Part shown: positions 1 through 11,273 of the stretch, one piece after another
Layout of the letters: each line of letters begins with the position of its first letter
Numbering within the stretch: the first letter of the stretch is position 1
Assembly: GCA_037952775.1 (NCBI GenBank)
Contig: JBANAY010000003.1
Coordinates: 30,938,001-31,002,000, forward strand
Length of the DNA: 64,000 nt
Direction of reading: 5' to 3'
Source: Clonostachys chloroleuca
Taxonomy: Eukaryota > Ascomycota > Sordariomycetes > Hypocreales > Bionectriaceae
Translations under genes and position numbers: made by a program
The notes under the pieces: model-generated
Told to the model about the DNA's origin: nothing
What the model saw: the letters and a program-made list of their open reading frames with translations, nothing else
The model's database searches: none

Positions 1-13
1 CCAAGAATAGTAA

Positions 14-2644
14 AAGGATCAAAATAAGGCTACCGACAAAGGCAAGGCGGGCCACGGCGCGCAGCAGTCTGAGCCGAAGACAAAGAGCAATCAATCAAAA
101 TACTTGCAGACCATTGAGGATATTCTACGAGAACCTCCCTATGCCCTAATGCACCAGCATAACCAACAATATAGGTTACCACTGCCCAATGCGGGAGCCA
201 AGGAGCTGTTGGAAAAGTTCGAGGTCCCCATTGTGCAGTTCTACAAGAGCTAAAACGAGTCTGGGACCATTCGGAGATATCGGCGATTGAAGGAAGTGGT
301 CTATGACAAGGGGCCCAAGGAAATTATGACAACGGCTTTGAAGGAATTGGTCAATATCACTGGTGGGGACTCCAAACTTCCGGGCCACAGTATAGGGCTT
401 GAAACCAAGCCTGCATTTACGTGGGTTCATTTACCATCTACCAACGTGTGTATCGCTTTTTAGTTATGCGTGGCGGATATAGCTAAGTTGTTGTAGATCA
501 GCTGGATGGATGTGAGCACAGAACCCAGTTTCCGGTGGTATCAATGCGATCGAAAACAATAAACTACCTTAGCACATGGCACATACTGATGTATATTTCA
601 GGATCTCTTGACGAAAATCATGAAGGGCGAAGATTACAAGCCTCGTCAGTACCACGAAGTTAACTCATTCTTTCGAAACAGTTGGGGACAGGTGCCAGAT
701 AAAACATCCCCATCAAGATTCATGAGGCCGCGAACAGTGGTGAAACAGCACGAGGAGCAACACGAGAGGCCAAAGCTGCAGGTCTTTCTAAGGGTGAACA
801 AACTAGAGAGCAAGTAGCATGCAGAAGCGAGGGCGACGAAAATGAAAGCCAAGAGGACGATCAATGTCAAAAAGAAGAGTCGGTCGGTAGAAGCAGAGAC
901 TGATAAAATTCTAACACAAATGAGCCCGAGAAGGAGAAACATGTTTGTGTGCCTGCATCAGCCATCTGTGCAAGTATTCCCGAGCCCGGTTTGAATGTTT
1001 TAATTCTAATCCATGATTACAGATGCCTTACTTTTGCTTCTCACCAATGGATACCAGTCTAGCCAAGTTCAAAGAGGAACAAGAAAAACACGACGAATTG
1101 CTAAATATCTACAAAGACTCGGCTATTCATGGATCACCAACCCTCGACGAGTGGTACTACCATTTTGAGCCTGACTTTGATAAAGACAAAGAACATCGCA
1201 ACAGAGATCAGGTAGTTTTCAAGTTCCTGGAAGGCGTCAAAAGATTCAATTAAAATATAAAGGGCACTGCACCTTCAGATAAAAATGAGAAAGATTCGGA
1301 TGACCTCAACTCAGGTACATTCCTACGAGTCAACCAACTTTGGGTCAGGACTATCGCGAACGGTTCGTCTATTTTCTTCCTGATCTCACAATACTACGCT
1401 GACTATACGTGCATCTTGAGTGGTTAATAACCGCAACCTCTGTAGTCTTTGACAATGAACACGACACGCTAGTGGAAGGAATTCTAAACCAGTTTAGGAA
1501 ACAAATAGAATCTGGAGGAAGCAGCTCCCAGCCGAAGTCTGTGGCTGATATGAGCAAATTGGTTGTTGAATATTGTATCGGTTCATATGAGAGACAGCCA
1601 AAGCCTCTTGGGCTAATATCCATCGGCAAAATATTCTCCCAATATGTAAACCAACTTGTAAGTTGCAACCCTTTCTGTTCCACTAGATAACTAACAAATT
1701 GGTAGGGCAGACACGAAACTTCCCTGTTTGACGAGATCAGACAGCAGACACAGAGCTGGCGCCAACAGGAGGCCTTGTCAAGAATCTCATCTGGGGCCTC
1801 ACCGTATGATGAAATCAGAAAAAAGGCAAAAGAATTATTTCGCAACATCAAGGATGTCCGCGATGAACTGAATATTCTCAGGTCAGCCGCCCACTATCAA
1901 AAGACTGTTCAAAGGAAGCTGTTTAGCAGGAAAGTCAAGGATACAGATCTCTCGGCAGAAACAGTTCTAAACGATATGAAAGAGATGGATGTTGTCGCAG
2001 AGAGGATACGGTTAGCTGTAAGTCCGGCCACGAATGAAATAGCATTTGAACACTTGCTGATGAGCGAGGACAAAAAAGGTCAAAACGACCCTCTCACTAC
2101 AGCAAAGTGAGATTACCAACTACCAAGCTACTTTGGCCACTGCCCAAGGAAAAACGGTCATGGCCTTTACTTTTGCTACGGTTCTTTTTGTGAGTTGCTG
2201 TAGATATCTGACGATAATTAAGGCCCTTCACATACTAACCTTACCCAGCTTCCTCTGTCCTTTCTCTCGTCATTATTCGCGCTGGATGTTTCCTCATTCC
2301 AGCAAACTCCTGCTTGGGCATTTTATGTGATATGTAGGTTCCACAGACCCTATATTCATATTCGAACTCGCCGGGTACTGACGATGAATGATCAAATCTT
2401 CGTGTCTATCGCAGTTTCTCTACTCCTTGGATTCATTGCTTTCTACTGGCACAGAAGTGCAGAGCAGCTACCAAGATTCTTCCAAGACGCTAGTCTTCAA
2501 AACCCCTCGAAGGACGGTAATGTTGGCAAAACTGAGAAGAAAGGAGATCCTACGCCACCAGTCGAGCCTCCAACTGTTAATGGCGAGAGTATATACCATC
2601 GTTTCAGGGGTTATGGCAAAGTAAAGCAGCAATTTCACGTGTAG
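14..2644 (+). pseudogene. CorA-like Mg2+ transporter-family protein, decayed, 5' end off window
   Basis: Exon-like blocks in the right order match the fungal CorA-like family: a block ending AFTWVHLPSTN (77-444), DLLTKIMKG..SWGQVPDKTSPSR (603 on), MPYFCF..DQVVFKFLEG (1023-1250), VNQLW (about 1330), LVEGILNQFRK..YCIGSYERQ (1430-1658), DIKDVRDELNIL-type coiled coil (1707-2017), QGKTVMAFTFATVLF and LPLSFLSSLFALDV (first membrane segment), then IFVSIAVSLLLGFIAFYW (second). Good introns separate the last blocks, for example 2018-2102 and one starting GTGAGT near 2191. Breaks: in-frame TAA at about 251 and 1251, a frame change near 770 and another near 1400. The two-membrane-segment C-terminal part is intact. 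I infer a recently inactivated gene; the N-terminus may lie left of the window. Confidence 0.72.
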
Positions 2645-2986
2645 AGAAGAGACGATCGAAAAATGAAAAGGCCGAGTTGGAACCTTCCGATGATATCTGT
2701 AAAAATATAGGTCCATGATGTTTATTTTGTCCCCTATCACGGCGACAAACCTGCTTTCCATAAATTAAAGCTATTCAGCTATAATAGGTATTTAAGGAAA
2801 ACGAAATATCTTGAAGAAGGTTTTAAGACTTAAGTATATGAATTAATAAACTAATTTAAAGTTAGCCATTGGTCTATATAGGACCATGTAACTGCTATGT
2901 CAGGCTCTTTTGTTTAATTTACCCTCAAGCGACTAAAGAAAGTCCGAGGTTATGTTGATTAGGCACTTAAGCCTAGAAAATAGGCT
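2645..2986. other. AT-rich spacer
   Basis: No gene is seen. The middle (about 2760-2870) is very A/T-rich with TTAA and TATA-type words, which may be a trace of repeat-induced point mutation. It lies between the ends of two convergent genes. Confidence 0.5.
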
Positions 2987-3958
2987 CTATGAAGCTTTTC
3001 TCAAGGCAACATTATCAACCCAAAAGGAAACTGGACCGCTGCACGTAGAGATGATAGCGAGACCAGGCCCCAAGTTTATCGTCCCCTGGTTGTACTGGAC
3101 CGTCGTAGTAACCTCGACCCAGCCGACGGAAGCAGCGGCCACGTCGACCGTAACTTGACTGGCAGGGAGGCGGCCGTCGGAGCCTCCCGTGCCGGCGACG
3201 AAGACATTGGGGCAGGTGCCGGGAGCCACGCGAATGCGGAGCGTGATCTGGTAGGGATCATTGGCGACGAAGCCGGAGCCGCTGACGGACTGGTAGATAC
3301 CCCAGACGCCGCCGCCAGAGTTGGCTCCGGCGCTGTACTGAAAGTTGCCCGACTGCGAGCCCTCGTAGACAGGATCCGTCGCGATGCTGATCTGGCCCCG
3401 ATTGATGCTGGGCCGGAAGAGCTTCCAGGGTGCAATGGTGCTGTCCTCGAAGCCTGAGTTGGTGAGTAGGTTGGGCTGCTGGGGGGCGGCGGTGCTCGTG
3501 GCCTGGGCGGTCGAGGAGGTGGTGAATGTAGATGTGAAGAGAGTGGTGCTCTCGGTGGAAGGGGTCGGCTCCGCGGAAGGTGTCAACGTAGTGGAAGGTG
3601 TTGGCTCATTGGAAGATGTTGATATAGTTGAGGGTGTCGACGTAGTGGAAGGTGTTGGCTCAGTGGAAGATGTTGACAGAGTAGAAGGTGTTGGCACGGT
3701 GGAAGGTGTTGACTCAGTGGAAGGTGTCGACAGGCTGACCGAAGGAGTAGTCGATTCGCTACTACTCTCAGTTGAAGGTATCGACGGGGTAGCAGTGGAT
3801 GTGGTGGGCGTCAGCACCGTGCTGCTCTCGGTAGAAGGAGTGGACAAAGTAGGCGTCGTGCTGACGCTCAGAGCAGACGACGGGCGCGGCACACATCGTG
3901 AAGCGAGTACTCCACCGCCCAGAGCAAGGAGCGGAAGAGCGAAAATGTTGGACCTCAT
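2987..3958 (-). CDS. Secreted Ser/Thr-rich protein with C-terminal carbohydrate-binding-like domain
   Basis: Single exon, 323 residues from the ATG at 3958. I prefer this start over one 23 codons upstream because it places a signal peptide (MRSNIFALPLLALGGGVLA) at the N-terminus. Residues about 27-157 are a low-complexity TPSTEPTPST-type stalk, probably heavily O-mannosylated. Residues about 162-323 begin with NLLTNSGFED..PW and end VSFWVDNVALRK, which is the pattern of a CBM4/9 or galactose-binding-like beta-sandwich common in fungal wall and secreted proteins. There is no clear C-terminal GPI signal. Likely role: extracellular matrix or wall binding; the ligand is unknown. Confidence 0.8.
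   Translation of the reverse strand: MRSNIFALPLLALGGGVLASRCVPRPSSALSVSTTPTLSTPSTESSTVLTPTTSTATPSIPSTESSSESTTPSVSLSTPSTESTPSTVPTPSTLSTSSTEPTPSTTSTPSTISTSSNEPTPSTTLTPSAEPTPSTESTTLFTSTFTTSSTAQATSTAAPQQPNLLTNSGFEDSTIAPWKLFRPSINRGQISIATDPVYEGSQSGNFQYSAGANSGGGVWGIYQSVSGSGFVANDPYQITLRIRVAPGTCPNVFVAGTGGSDGRLPASQVTVDVAAASVGWVEVTTTVQYNQGTINLGPGLAIISTCSGPVSFWVDNVALRKAS
3550..3745. repeat. In-frame minisatellite coding the Ser/Thr stalk
   Basis: A roughly 15-nt unit of the form GTGGAAGGTGTTGAC (plus strand) is repeated many times, with a longer period formed by alternating GGTGTTGGCTC and GATGTTGA variants. The repeats encode STPST/EPTPST units of the minus-strand secreted protein, and all copies keep the frame. 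Confidence 0.75.
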
Positions 3959-6900
3959 GACGAAGAGAACGAGAGGCAAAGAGAACGAAAGTCGAAAAGA
4001 ACGAGAGAGAAGAGAACGAGAGGACACAACAACGATTTTGCAAGGCAGAGAAAAGAGCGTCGACGAAGAGCTTCATGAACAAGAAGGAAGAAGACTTAAA
4101 AAGAAGTCAAACTCAAAAGGCACTAAACCAAGGGGCAATGCATGCCGAATCAATAGTCTATCTCATAGTGCGCCGCTACGTGCTCTTAGCGGCGTCCATC
4201 GCAATCTCTACAGCTCAGCTATGCCACGCTTGCGGCGGGGCAACGATCAGTAATTGGCTTAGAAGAGGTCTCTGTTTACTTCCTGATGATCATCGAGATG
4301 CCATTGCACCTAGATGCCTTAGGAAAAGTAGATGGATCGAAGGATAGATGCGGAAACCCACAGATACGATCTCGGGGATTAAGTGCAAACAGGGTTTTCT
4401 AGCTCCTTAAATGCATGTCACCTTAAAGCAAAGTCGGGGAAAAGTGAAATACAAGTGAACCGATCGAAGTTGCTACAAGTTTGATTTACGTGATCCGCGT
4501 TGGAGCATAGTGGCTAGCAGCTTGCCAGCCACAACTGGATGGGCATTTTTGTGTCTCTGGCTGCGAGACGCCCAGATTTAGATGCAAAGGGACAATTATT
4601 CCCGCATAGACGACAATACGCTTAAGACTGAGAACCAAGGAAGAACCCACTTCCTGGCAGTTGCAACAAGAAAAATTCAGCTAACATGTAGAGGCGTAGT
4701 AGTATTGACCGGCTAAGAATGGACGTATACAGTAACAATGCTAGCACAGTGCATGTATCAGATGTGTTCAGAGGACCGAGTCCCTTTGTTAGCAAGGTTG
4801 TAGGAATGTAACTGTTGGTGCCAAGCGGGCGATAGAGAGATATCGTCAACTACCGAGATAATCCATGAAGGTTGAAGCCCGCAGCCCAGCCTGTTCGAAC
4901 GCATACACAATTTACTAGCAAATACCATCAGGAATTCCGTGGAAGCCGGACCGGCCGCGATTGCAAAAGTAAGGTTCAATTGCACGATAGCCGCGGCCGT
5001 GATGCAACCGACCTAGAAGGATCAGTTTCACCGAGAGGGGTCAATTAGTCAGGTTGGAAGGCAACCTAACTGGACCCGATCGTCAAAGCCCTGACCTATC
5101 TGCTCGAGCAACCCTAGCCGGTAGGATCAATCGCGAACTACGGCTCTGACGATCAACCGAAGACCGAGTTATCGGCGCAGGCCCGATAGCTCGAAGAGCG
5201 TTCCGATCCTATCAAACGCACGAGTTGAAGGAAGATCACAACCGCGGTCTAACGGATATGAAGATCCCTAACTAATTGTATGCCAACGGGATAATTGACG
5301 GACCTTACAAGCCCGAGACCGGGCTGCTCGCATGAAGATACAATCAAGGGATTCCATGGGATATAAGGGTCAACGGATCCCTCCTGTAATTACTAGTTAG
5401 AAGCAACAGTCTCAATATATCCCTTTTACCTGTACAACTGGAAGCTGTTAGGTGGCGACACCAACAGTAACAGTGCTGGTAGTAGCCGAGAGAATCTGAA
5501 GTCAGCTCCATCTTCAAAGTGCTGCGCAGAGCTCTAATCTAGATGGAATAGCACCCATCTTCCAAACTGATCCCTAACCCAGGCACTAAACTGTCGACGA
5601 TCGCTAGAAGGGATATGTAATGCCTTATCCTCTCATGGTTTCTCAGCCCTTTATTCCCTCATCTTGCCTTTCACATGTGGCTTCACCGCTGCCCCTTGGA
5701 AGCAACATTGCAATTCGCCTTTGGATCTTCATCCCAAACACATCTTGAAAGTCATCGCTATACTATCATAGTGAGTGACAAAGGTGTCAGGACAAGTTTT
5801 GAACCTAGTTTCTCTTCGCAAATGCATCAACTAGCATCATCAGTCGAGATGCCTGGTGACCTTGGAGGACATCAACCTGCTGATGCAGTGCCACTACCAA
5901 ACAGCCCTTGAAAAGAATCTCATCGAACTTGAAGATCATGATTCAATGCAGTCCTACATGACGCGACTTATATATATTTTAGAACATACCGACCATGGAT
6001 GTTGAAGGAGAATTATACACTTAAGAAAATTATGGTTATGAGATCATTGTGAATTGACTCAATCGGTGGATCCAGTCTGTGGTATAAGACCATGTAATTA
6101 TTCAACCGGTTCGTTTAGATGGGCCATTCTACTGATCAGAGATCAATTATCTGCTCACTGTGGCATCACGCTCCCTCAAATCCGGCCTACCCTACACCAC
6201 CACCAACGTTAGACTGGAATCTTGATGAATGAAGATGTTACTTATTATCAACCCAAAGATACCTTAAATTCTGTAATGAATACGACTAGAAACTAAACCT
6301 CATGAGCCAATTGGTAGATGCTATCGCTCCATTTGAACCAGTGTTAGCTCACTCAGCAATACAAGTAATCATTTTTGTGAATCAATGCATGCACGTCCGG
6401 TGATCTTTGATAGGTATCATTCATACCTACCTCCAGTTTTGAATACATAGCTAGGTTAGTCTACAAAGTGTACGGTGTTTTAAACCTTGTGCACAATATT
6501 CTAGTCCTTTTGGTTGATGTATGATCTTGTGTGTCTGCAGGCGCTACAGACAGACAGATCTTCATGTATCACGACTTGCTTACCCCAGCAGCAAACTATT
6601 GGCTCCTTGCACCTAATAAAAGAGTGGTGTTGCTTTGTTGTATATCTTAATAGGCTGCTTTTATTTGCGTAAAAACAGAGATGGGAAGCTCTAAATTCAA
6701 CAGCCAAGGAGGCAAGCGTGGATTTAGGGCTGGGTATCCCATCTTTGCCTGTGGACCAATGATGTGTAGAATTTGGGCACAGTTGAGCAATGCGTGGCCT
6801 GAGCCTGTGTTCATGGATCCGCCAACCCATGAAGAAGATCGCATCAGCTAGTGCCGGCGTCTAAAGGACTTGACAACGGCTGTTCCTCTCTCCAAGCCCA

Positions 6901-7683
6901 GTGCCGAGCATTCGGCCATGTGGCTGATTGCCATGAATGCTAGATGAAGGAATTGCCCCCGTAGTTCCTACACGAAGCTTGGCGTAATCAACGTGAGGTG
7001 GCTGGAGTCAACGTGGCGGCTGCCAAGTGAGCGTTGGCCCACCTCTAACATGATTGATAATGCCTCTTTCGTACCCTTAAACAAAAGACATCGGGCTGAG
7101 GGCGGTTCCGGGCAAATCAGAGGAGGAATAAGCTCTGACCCAGCTGGTCATGGATGGGGACGATCCCAACCAAAGAGTCCAGGTCTGCTTGATGACGGGA
7201 TGTGGGTGGTGGCATCGCTTGTCCGTTGGTCGTATGTACAGGGCTGATGAGGGGCTGAATCCTGCATGTCTGCATCTGATTCACGTCAGCCACACCAGTT
7301 CTGTCCAATGGAATTGATCCCTCAAGGGCGTAAGATTGCGGCATGACTTGGGATTGGCGCCTGTAGCTCGTTGGTGTGTAGCTGCATGGACCAGCTCCCA
7401 TGGAAAAGGTAAGCCGAGAAAAAAAATCAATGACAAAAGAACTTCCAGCCAACAACAGGCGGAATTAGGGTGAAACAAAAGACATAAATAATTAGGGCGT
7501 AGCATTGTGGCGCGGACATCAAATGTAACACAAGCAACCACCAACAGCTGAAGACCAAGACAATAAGAACTTGACCTTGACCAGCCTTTCAAGTCGTTAA
7601 TCCGTCGGTCAATCCATCGGTCGCGTTCCTGTTCCCAGTTACCGAGACACTCCCAATTACTGAGGCAAAGTCTGCCCGCAACC
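3959..7683. other. Long intergenic stretch, no confident gene
   Basis: About 3.7 kb without a supportable gene. Small open frames here have no recognisable domain. About 5000-5470 resembles a worn transposon end: a TATA-like GGGATATAAGGG, then a 21-nt imperfect inverted repeat at 5446-5466 (TGTTAGGTG / CACCAACA). The last 300 bp before 7684 are the likely promoter and leader of the next gene. Confidence 0.4.
5000..5466. mobile_element. Possible degenerate solo LTR
   Basis: The block differs in texture from its flanks. It has a TATA-like word near 5358 and ends at an imperfect dyad with TGTT...AACA ends at 5446-5466, as many LTRs do. I found no second copy, no target-site duplication and no retroelement coding region in the window, so this is a weak call. 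Confidence 0.2.
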
Positions 7684-8289
7684 ATGCGATTCAACATTCT
7701 CAAAGCTGGAACTGCCGCTCTTCTGGCCGCAGAAGCTCTCGCGTCGAGCAGCACGTTTGCGACGAGGAGGAGCACCACGACGCTCTTCATCCCGCCTGCC
7801 AACACGGGCAATGTCGCCATCTGGGCCTCCCCCATGACCTCATCTTCGTCCACCACGCGGTATCTGCTCGGCTGCCAGAACAACTGGGTCACCCCTCAAA
7901 GGTGCAATGGCGACTTCAAGGGCGTCATCCTCACCCAGGCCCCCAACGAGGTCCATGTCGCCATCGCTGGCACGACCTACGACTGCACTCTTAACTCCAA
8001 CAATGCCGTCTGCGCCACTAAGACGGCGGCCAGCGCCCAGGCTTCCAATACCACAGTCACCGAGACTGCCAAGTGGATGACTGGCGTGACGATTGTCGAT
8101 ACCCGAGTCAAGGTGTGTAGCACGACCAAGAGGAAGAACAAGCCATCCGCCACATCGTGTTCGGAGCGTGCCGCCTACGTCAACGTCGCGGGGTACGGCG
8201 ACAGTGCCGCTTCGCCCTCGCAGTTTGTTGGCACTGCCGCAGTTGGTGTCGTCTTGGCCGCCTATCTCGGAGTTGCCCTTCTTCTCTGA
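7684..8289 (+). CDS. Small secreted, probably GPI-anchored protein
   Basis: Intronless, 201 residues, start context CAACCATGCG. Residues 1-20 (MRFNILKAGTAALLAAEALA) are a signal peptide. Six cysteines follow in the mature part (LGCQ, RCNG, DCTL, AVCAT, VCST, SCSE), enough for three disulphides, with NTT and NNA-type glycosylation-like motifs. The C-terminus has a small-residue region (GDSAASPSQ) followed by a hydrophobic tail (FVGTAAVGVVLAAYLGVALLL), the layout of a GPI-attachment signal. No named domain was recognised. The pattern fits a fungal cell-surface protein; a role in wall or host contact is inference only. Confidence 0.8.
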   Translation: MRFNILKAGTAALLAAEALASSSTFATRRSTTTLFIPPANTGNVAIWASPMTSSSSTTRYLLGCQNNWVTPQRCNGDFKGVILTQAPNEVHVAIAGTTYDCTLNSNNAVCATKTAASAQASNTTVTETAKWMTGVTIVDTRVKVCSTTKRKNKPSATSCSERAAYVNVAGYGDSAASPSQFVGTAAVGVVLAAYLGVALLL

Positions 8290-10491
8290 GGCATTCTCTT
8301 CTCGTCTCAATTGTATTTGTGTGCGTGGCGCGACCCTTTGTTTGTCTGATCACAGCCCCTAATTAAAGCGAGCAGTCACTTTACCAGATATCTATTGTAA
8401 TGGGTTATTTCAGGCAGATTGTTGCATACGTTATGTACTGATTGTCTCAAGAGATCGGCTTGAGAGTTGTATCGCACGAACTAATGATTTTTATGAATGG
8501 TTATGGCCTATGTATAAATTCCTTATCCGGCTTTCTATCATTCCAAGCTGAATGAAAGCCCGACGAGGTCAAACTTACAAGAGCCTTGGGTATATCTTAA
8601 ATGAAAGAAAATTCATCCAAGCTTGCACATCCTGACCAATCTGCGTGAAATGGCCATGCCTGCTACTAGCATTCCGAAGCCAGTGGGGAGATCTGTAGTG
8701 AAGGATCAACAATTGTTTATTTGATGAGTTTTGTCAACTAATGGAGCACTCACTTCGCGTAATGTGAGAAGATAGGGGCGTTGAACTCAAGAGAGTGAGT
8801 CCTCCTTTACTTCAACTGGGCACCACTCATCGTTGTATTGTTGCATGCATCATGACCCTGAAGTGTAAAGCATTCACCCCAGTAAAAAGGTAATGAGACG
8901 GGAGCCTTCGTGAATCTCTTGTTTCTCCGTTTGGGTCTTCGCGTATTCATACCCTTTTTACCTTGATTACTAGGAGCGAAGTCCGAGGAAAGGGAAATAG
9001 ATACAAGAGAATGGCTTATATCAGTCGCTTTATGGATGCCATGGCTACTTGACTTCTCTTGGGGATTTCCAAGTCAGCAGGGCTTCGAGTTAATAGAGGT
9101 TCAAATATGCCAAGGAGAAGACCTACAAGTGGAATTCTTACATGAAAAACCTGGAGAAAAGGAGAGGTAGATACGCATATCGGGTGCTCCCGAGATTGAT
9201 ATTGTTAGCGCTTCCACCCCATTGCCAAGGGCATGATACTCGGAAACTCCGCTGGAAGGGATGTCCGGAAATAGTCTTACCCCTGGCATGCCCAGGAGTC
9301 GTCATTCAAGAGCGTGTTCAATATATTTGCATGGCCGGAAAAAGGAAAGAGATCTGTTTTGTATGTCGACATCCCACGCGGCCAACATCTTAGAGTGTCT
9401 ACCATGACAATGGCAGTGTCCATCTCGAGTGTCACTTTCGAGCATCATCGCGAGCTATATGGTATCGACGAGAGCTCATCTAGAATATTTTGAAAATTCA
9501 CTGGTAGAGCATAGGAATGCTGCAGATATTCTAATTAAGATTTAATATAGTTAAGTTAAAACTAGTAGATATAACTAGTAGATATAACTAGAGAAATATA
9601 GATAAGGAAGTTATTCTAGATTATATTATCTTTTATTTTAGAGTAGAATATATTAGTAGTAAAATAGCTTTAAAGAGAAGAAAAAAGAAGAAAAATAACA
9701 CTTTAAGGATCTAGAAAATACTTAGAAGTTTTCCTATAAAGAAACTAATAGGTACTACTAATCTTAATCAAGCTGGTCTATTATTATATTATATCTGCGG
9801 GAGATCCCTCTATTATCGCGTATCGACTGATATTTAGAATAGAAGGAGGTTATCAAGACTGCCGGTCGTACAACCGCTCTCTCGCACTAGAAGGTCTCGG
9901 TCCCTAAACCCGCACCGAATGACTCCGAAAATGCGAGTCCAAGTCTACTGACAACGGAGGCCTCTTCTACCGGAACATATTGTAGCGCCTGTGGAAAAGT
10001 CAGCATTGTGTCAAGCTCCGAAGCAAATGCATCCGCCCAGCCTAACCACGAGCGTTCCCCGGCGGCAGTCCTCTATAGCGCATCGGGCTCTAATATCGCT
10101 GCTAGTAGGTGAGCGGAAATTTTCCCCAGTCGATGTAGGTTGCAGCAATACATACCCAGTAGTGTGACTGAGGCAGAGAAAGCTATACTCCTTAGAGAGC
10201 CGCTTTTGGCAAGCTGCATTACGGAACAACCACTTCTTAACAGACTTGCATAAGAAAGGTCAAGCATTGGTGGCGAGTAGGCCCCCGCTCCATTCTGGAC
10301 TTTCAGTTCACCTGAGAGGTTATTGTGAGTGGGAGTTTGACATAGGACCACGTTCACACAAGAGCAGGCGATAATGTAGGACTCGAGAGTCAAAGCACCT
10401 AGATTTTGATTTAGCCTTCTAGCAGTAGTCTATACCAGATGCAAGCCATCAGTGATGTAAATGTAAGTGAGCCCACACAGTTCTAGTAAGA
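8290..10491. other. Intergenic, with an AT-rich island
   Basis: No supported gene. About 9470-9800 is strongly A/T-rich (TTAATATAG, a tandem CTAGTAGATATAA, long A/G tracts) between regions of normal composition, as expected of an old transposon remnant hit by repeat-induced point mutation. The rest holds only short unconvincing frames. Confidence 0.45.
9470..9800. repeat. AT-rich, RIP-like relic
   Basis: Roughly 330 bp dominated by A and T, with many TA steps and few CG steps. It contains a short direct repeat of CTAGTAGATATAA near 9570. The sharp change in base composition at both sides suggests a mutated repeat copy. No coding trace remains. Confidence 0.4.
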
Positions 10492-11034
10492 TCAAAACCC
10501 GTTTATACGGCCCCTCCGTTGAACGACCATTACTACCCTCCGATATCGCCCGCCTATGTTTCTTAATGCCACCATGGTTTGAGGCAGTGTTATGGCCCGG
10601 GAGCCCTGGAGTGAGGGTTGGGATAGCCGACCCTTTTCTTGCTTGTCTGGCGGGGGTGCTTGCTTCCGGCAGATGTTTCGCAAGTAGTCGTCTCTTAGAT
10701 CAGGATTGCGGGGACGAACTAATGAGCCAATCACAAATTCGGCAACTTGCCTTATACAGCTTTCCTCCTTGGGCGCGAAATGGTCTCCATAATGGAATAG
10801 TAGCCTCCCATCACAAAATCTACCCGTTAGGGCTTGGCATGATGTTACATCAACGACTGTATCTAGTTGACCGGCCACTTGGAGCATTGGAGTCGCCACC
10901 TTAGGATCCCAGAATCCATGAAGTTCATCGTGTGGTGCGTCCGGAGCACAGAAGCAAACGAGGAACCTGCCTGAATGGGGGCTGTATCTGGTCATCTGAA
11001 TCTTGGCTGCAAAATAATTTACGACACGGATCAA
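10492..11034 (-). pseudogene. Serine hydrolase FSH family, C-terminal fragment
   Basis: The N-terminal two thirds of the 180-codon minus-strand frame read like the C-terminal half of FSH1-type hydrolases: FCAPDAPHDELHGFWDPKVATPMLQVAGQLDTVVD then LLFHYGDHFAPKEE. The aspartate of the LDTVVD block and the histidine of GDHFAPK fit the acid and base of the catalytic triad. The N-terminal half with the GFSQG nucleophile serine is absent upstream (11035-11160 has no such motif in any frame). The last 70 residues are not family-like. I therefore call a truncated gene. Intact relatives often sit in secondary-metabolite clusters beside Zn2Cys6 regulators, and one does start 240 bp away. Confidence 0.55.
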
Positions 11035-11273
11035 GCTCTATGTTTGGTTCTGTTATTTTATTATACCACTGTAGGTAGGGTAATAAGAGACTGGAGGTAG
11101 CGGCTGGCAAAGGTCCCGCGCTCACGTGATTACACTACACATCTCAATGGTGGTCTTTATCCACCGCTTCTTCAGGCTTCAACAGTAAGCGGCAGTCATA
11201 GCATTTGTAAAGCACTTGTGGCGACCGTTGCGATTCTCTACACGACCAGCCAATCTTGGAGGTACAATGTAGA

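Noticed and set aside
3384..4253. Long plus-strand frame with VEGVGS-type repeats
   Set aside because: It is the antisense of the Ser/Thr-rich secreted protein; the minus frame has a signal peptide and a recognisable domain.
7840..8310. 156-codon minus-strand frame
   Set aside because: Shadow of the secreted GPI-type gene on the plus strand.
10467..10904. 145-codon plus-strand frame
   Set aside because: Antisense of the FSH hydrolase fragment, whose motifs are on the minus strand.
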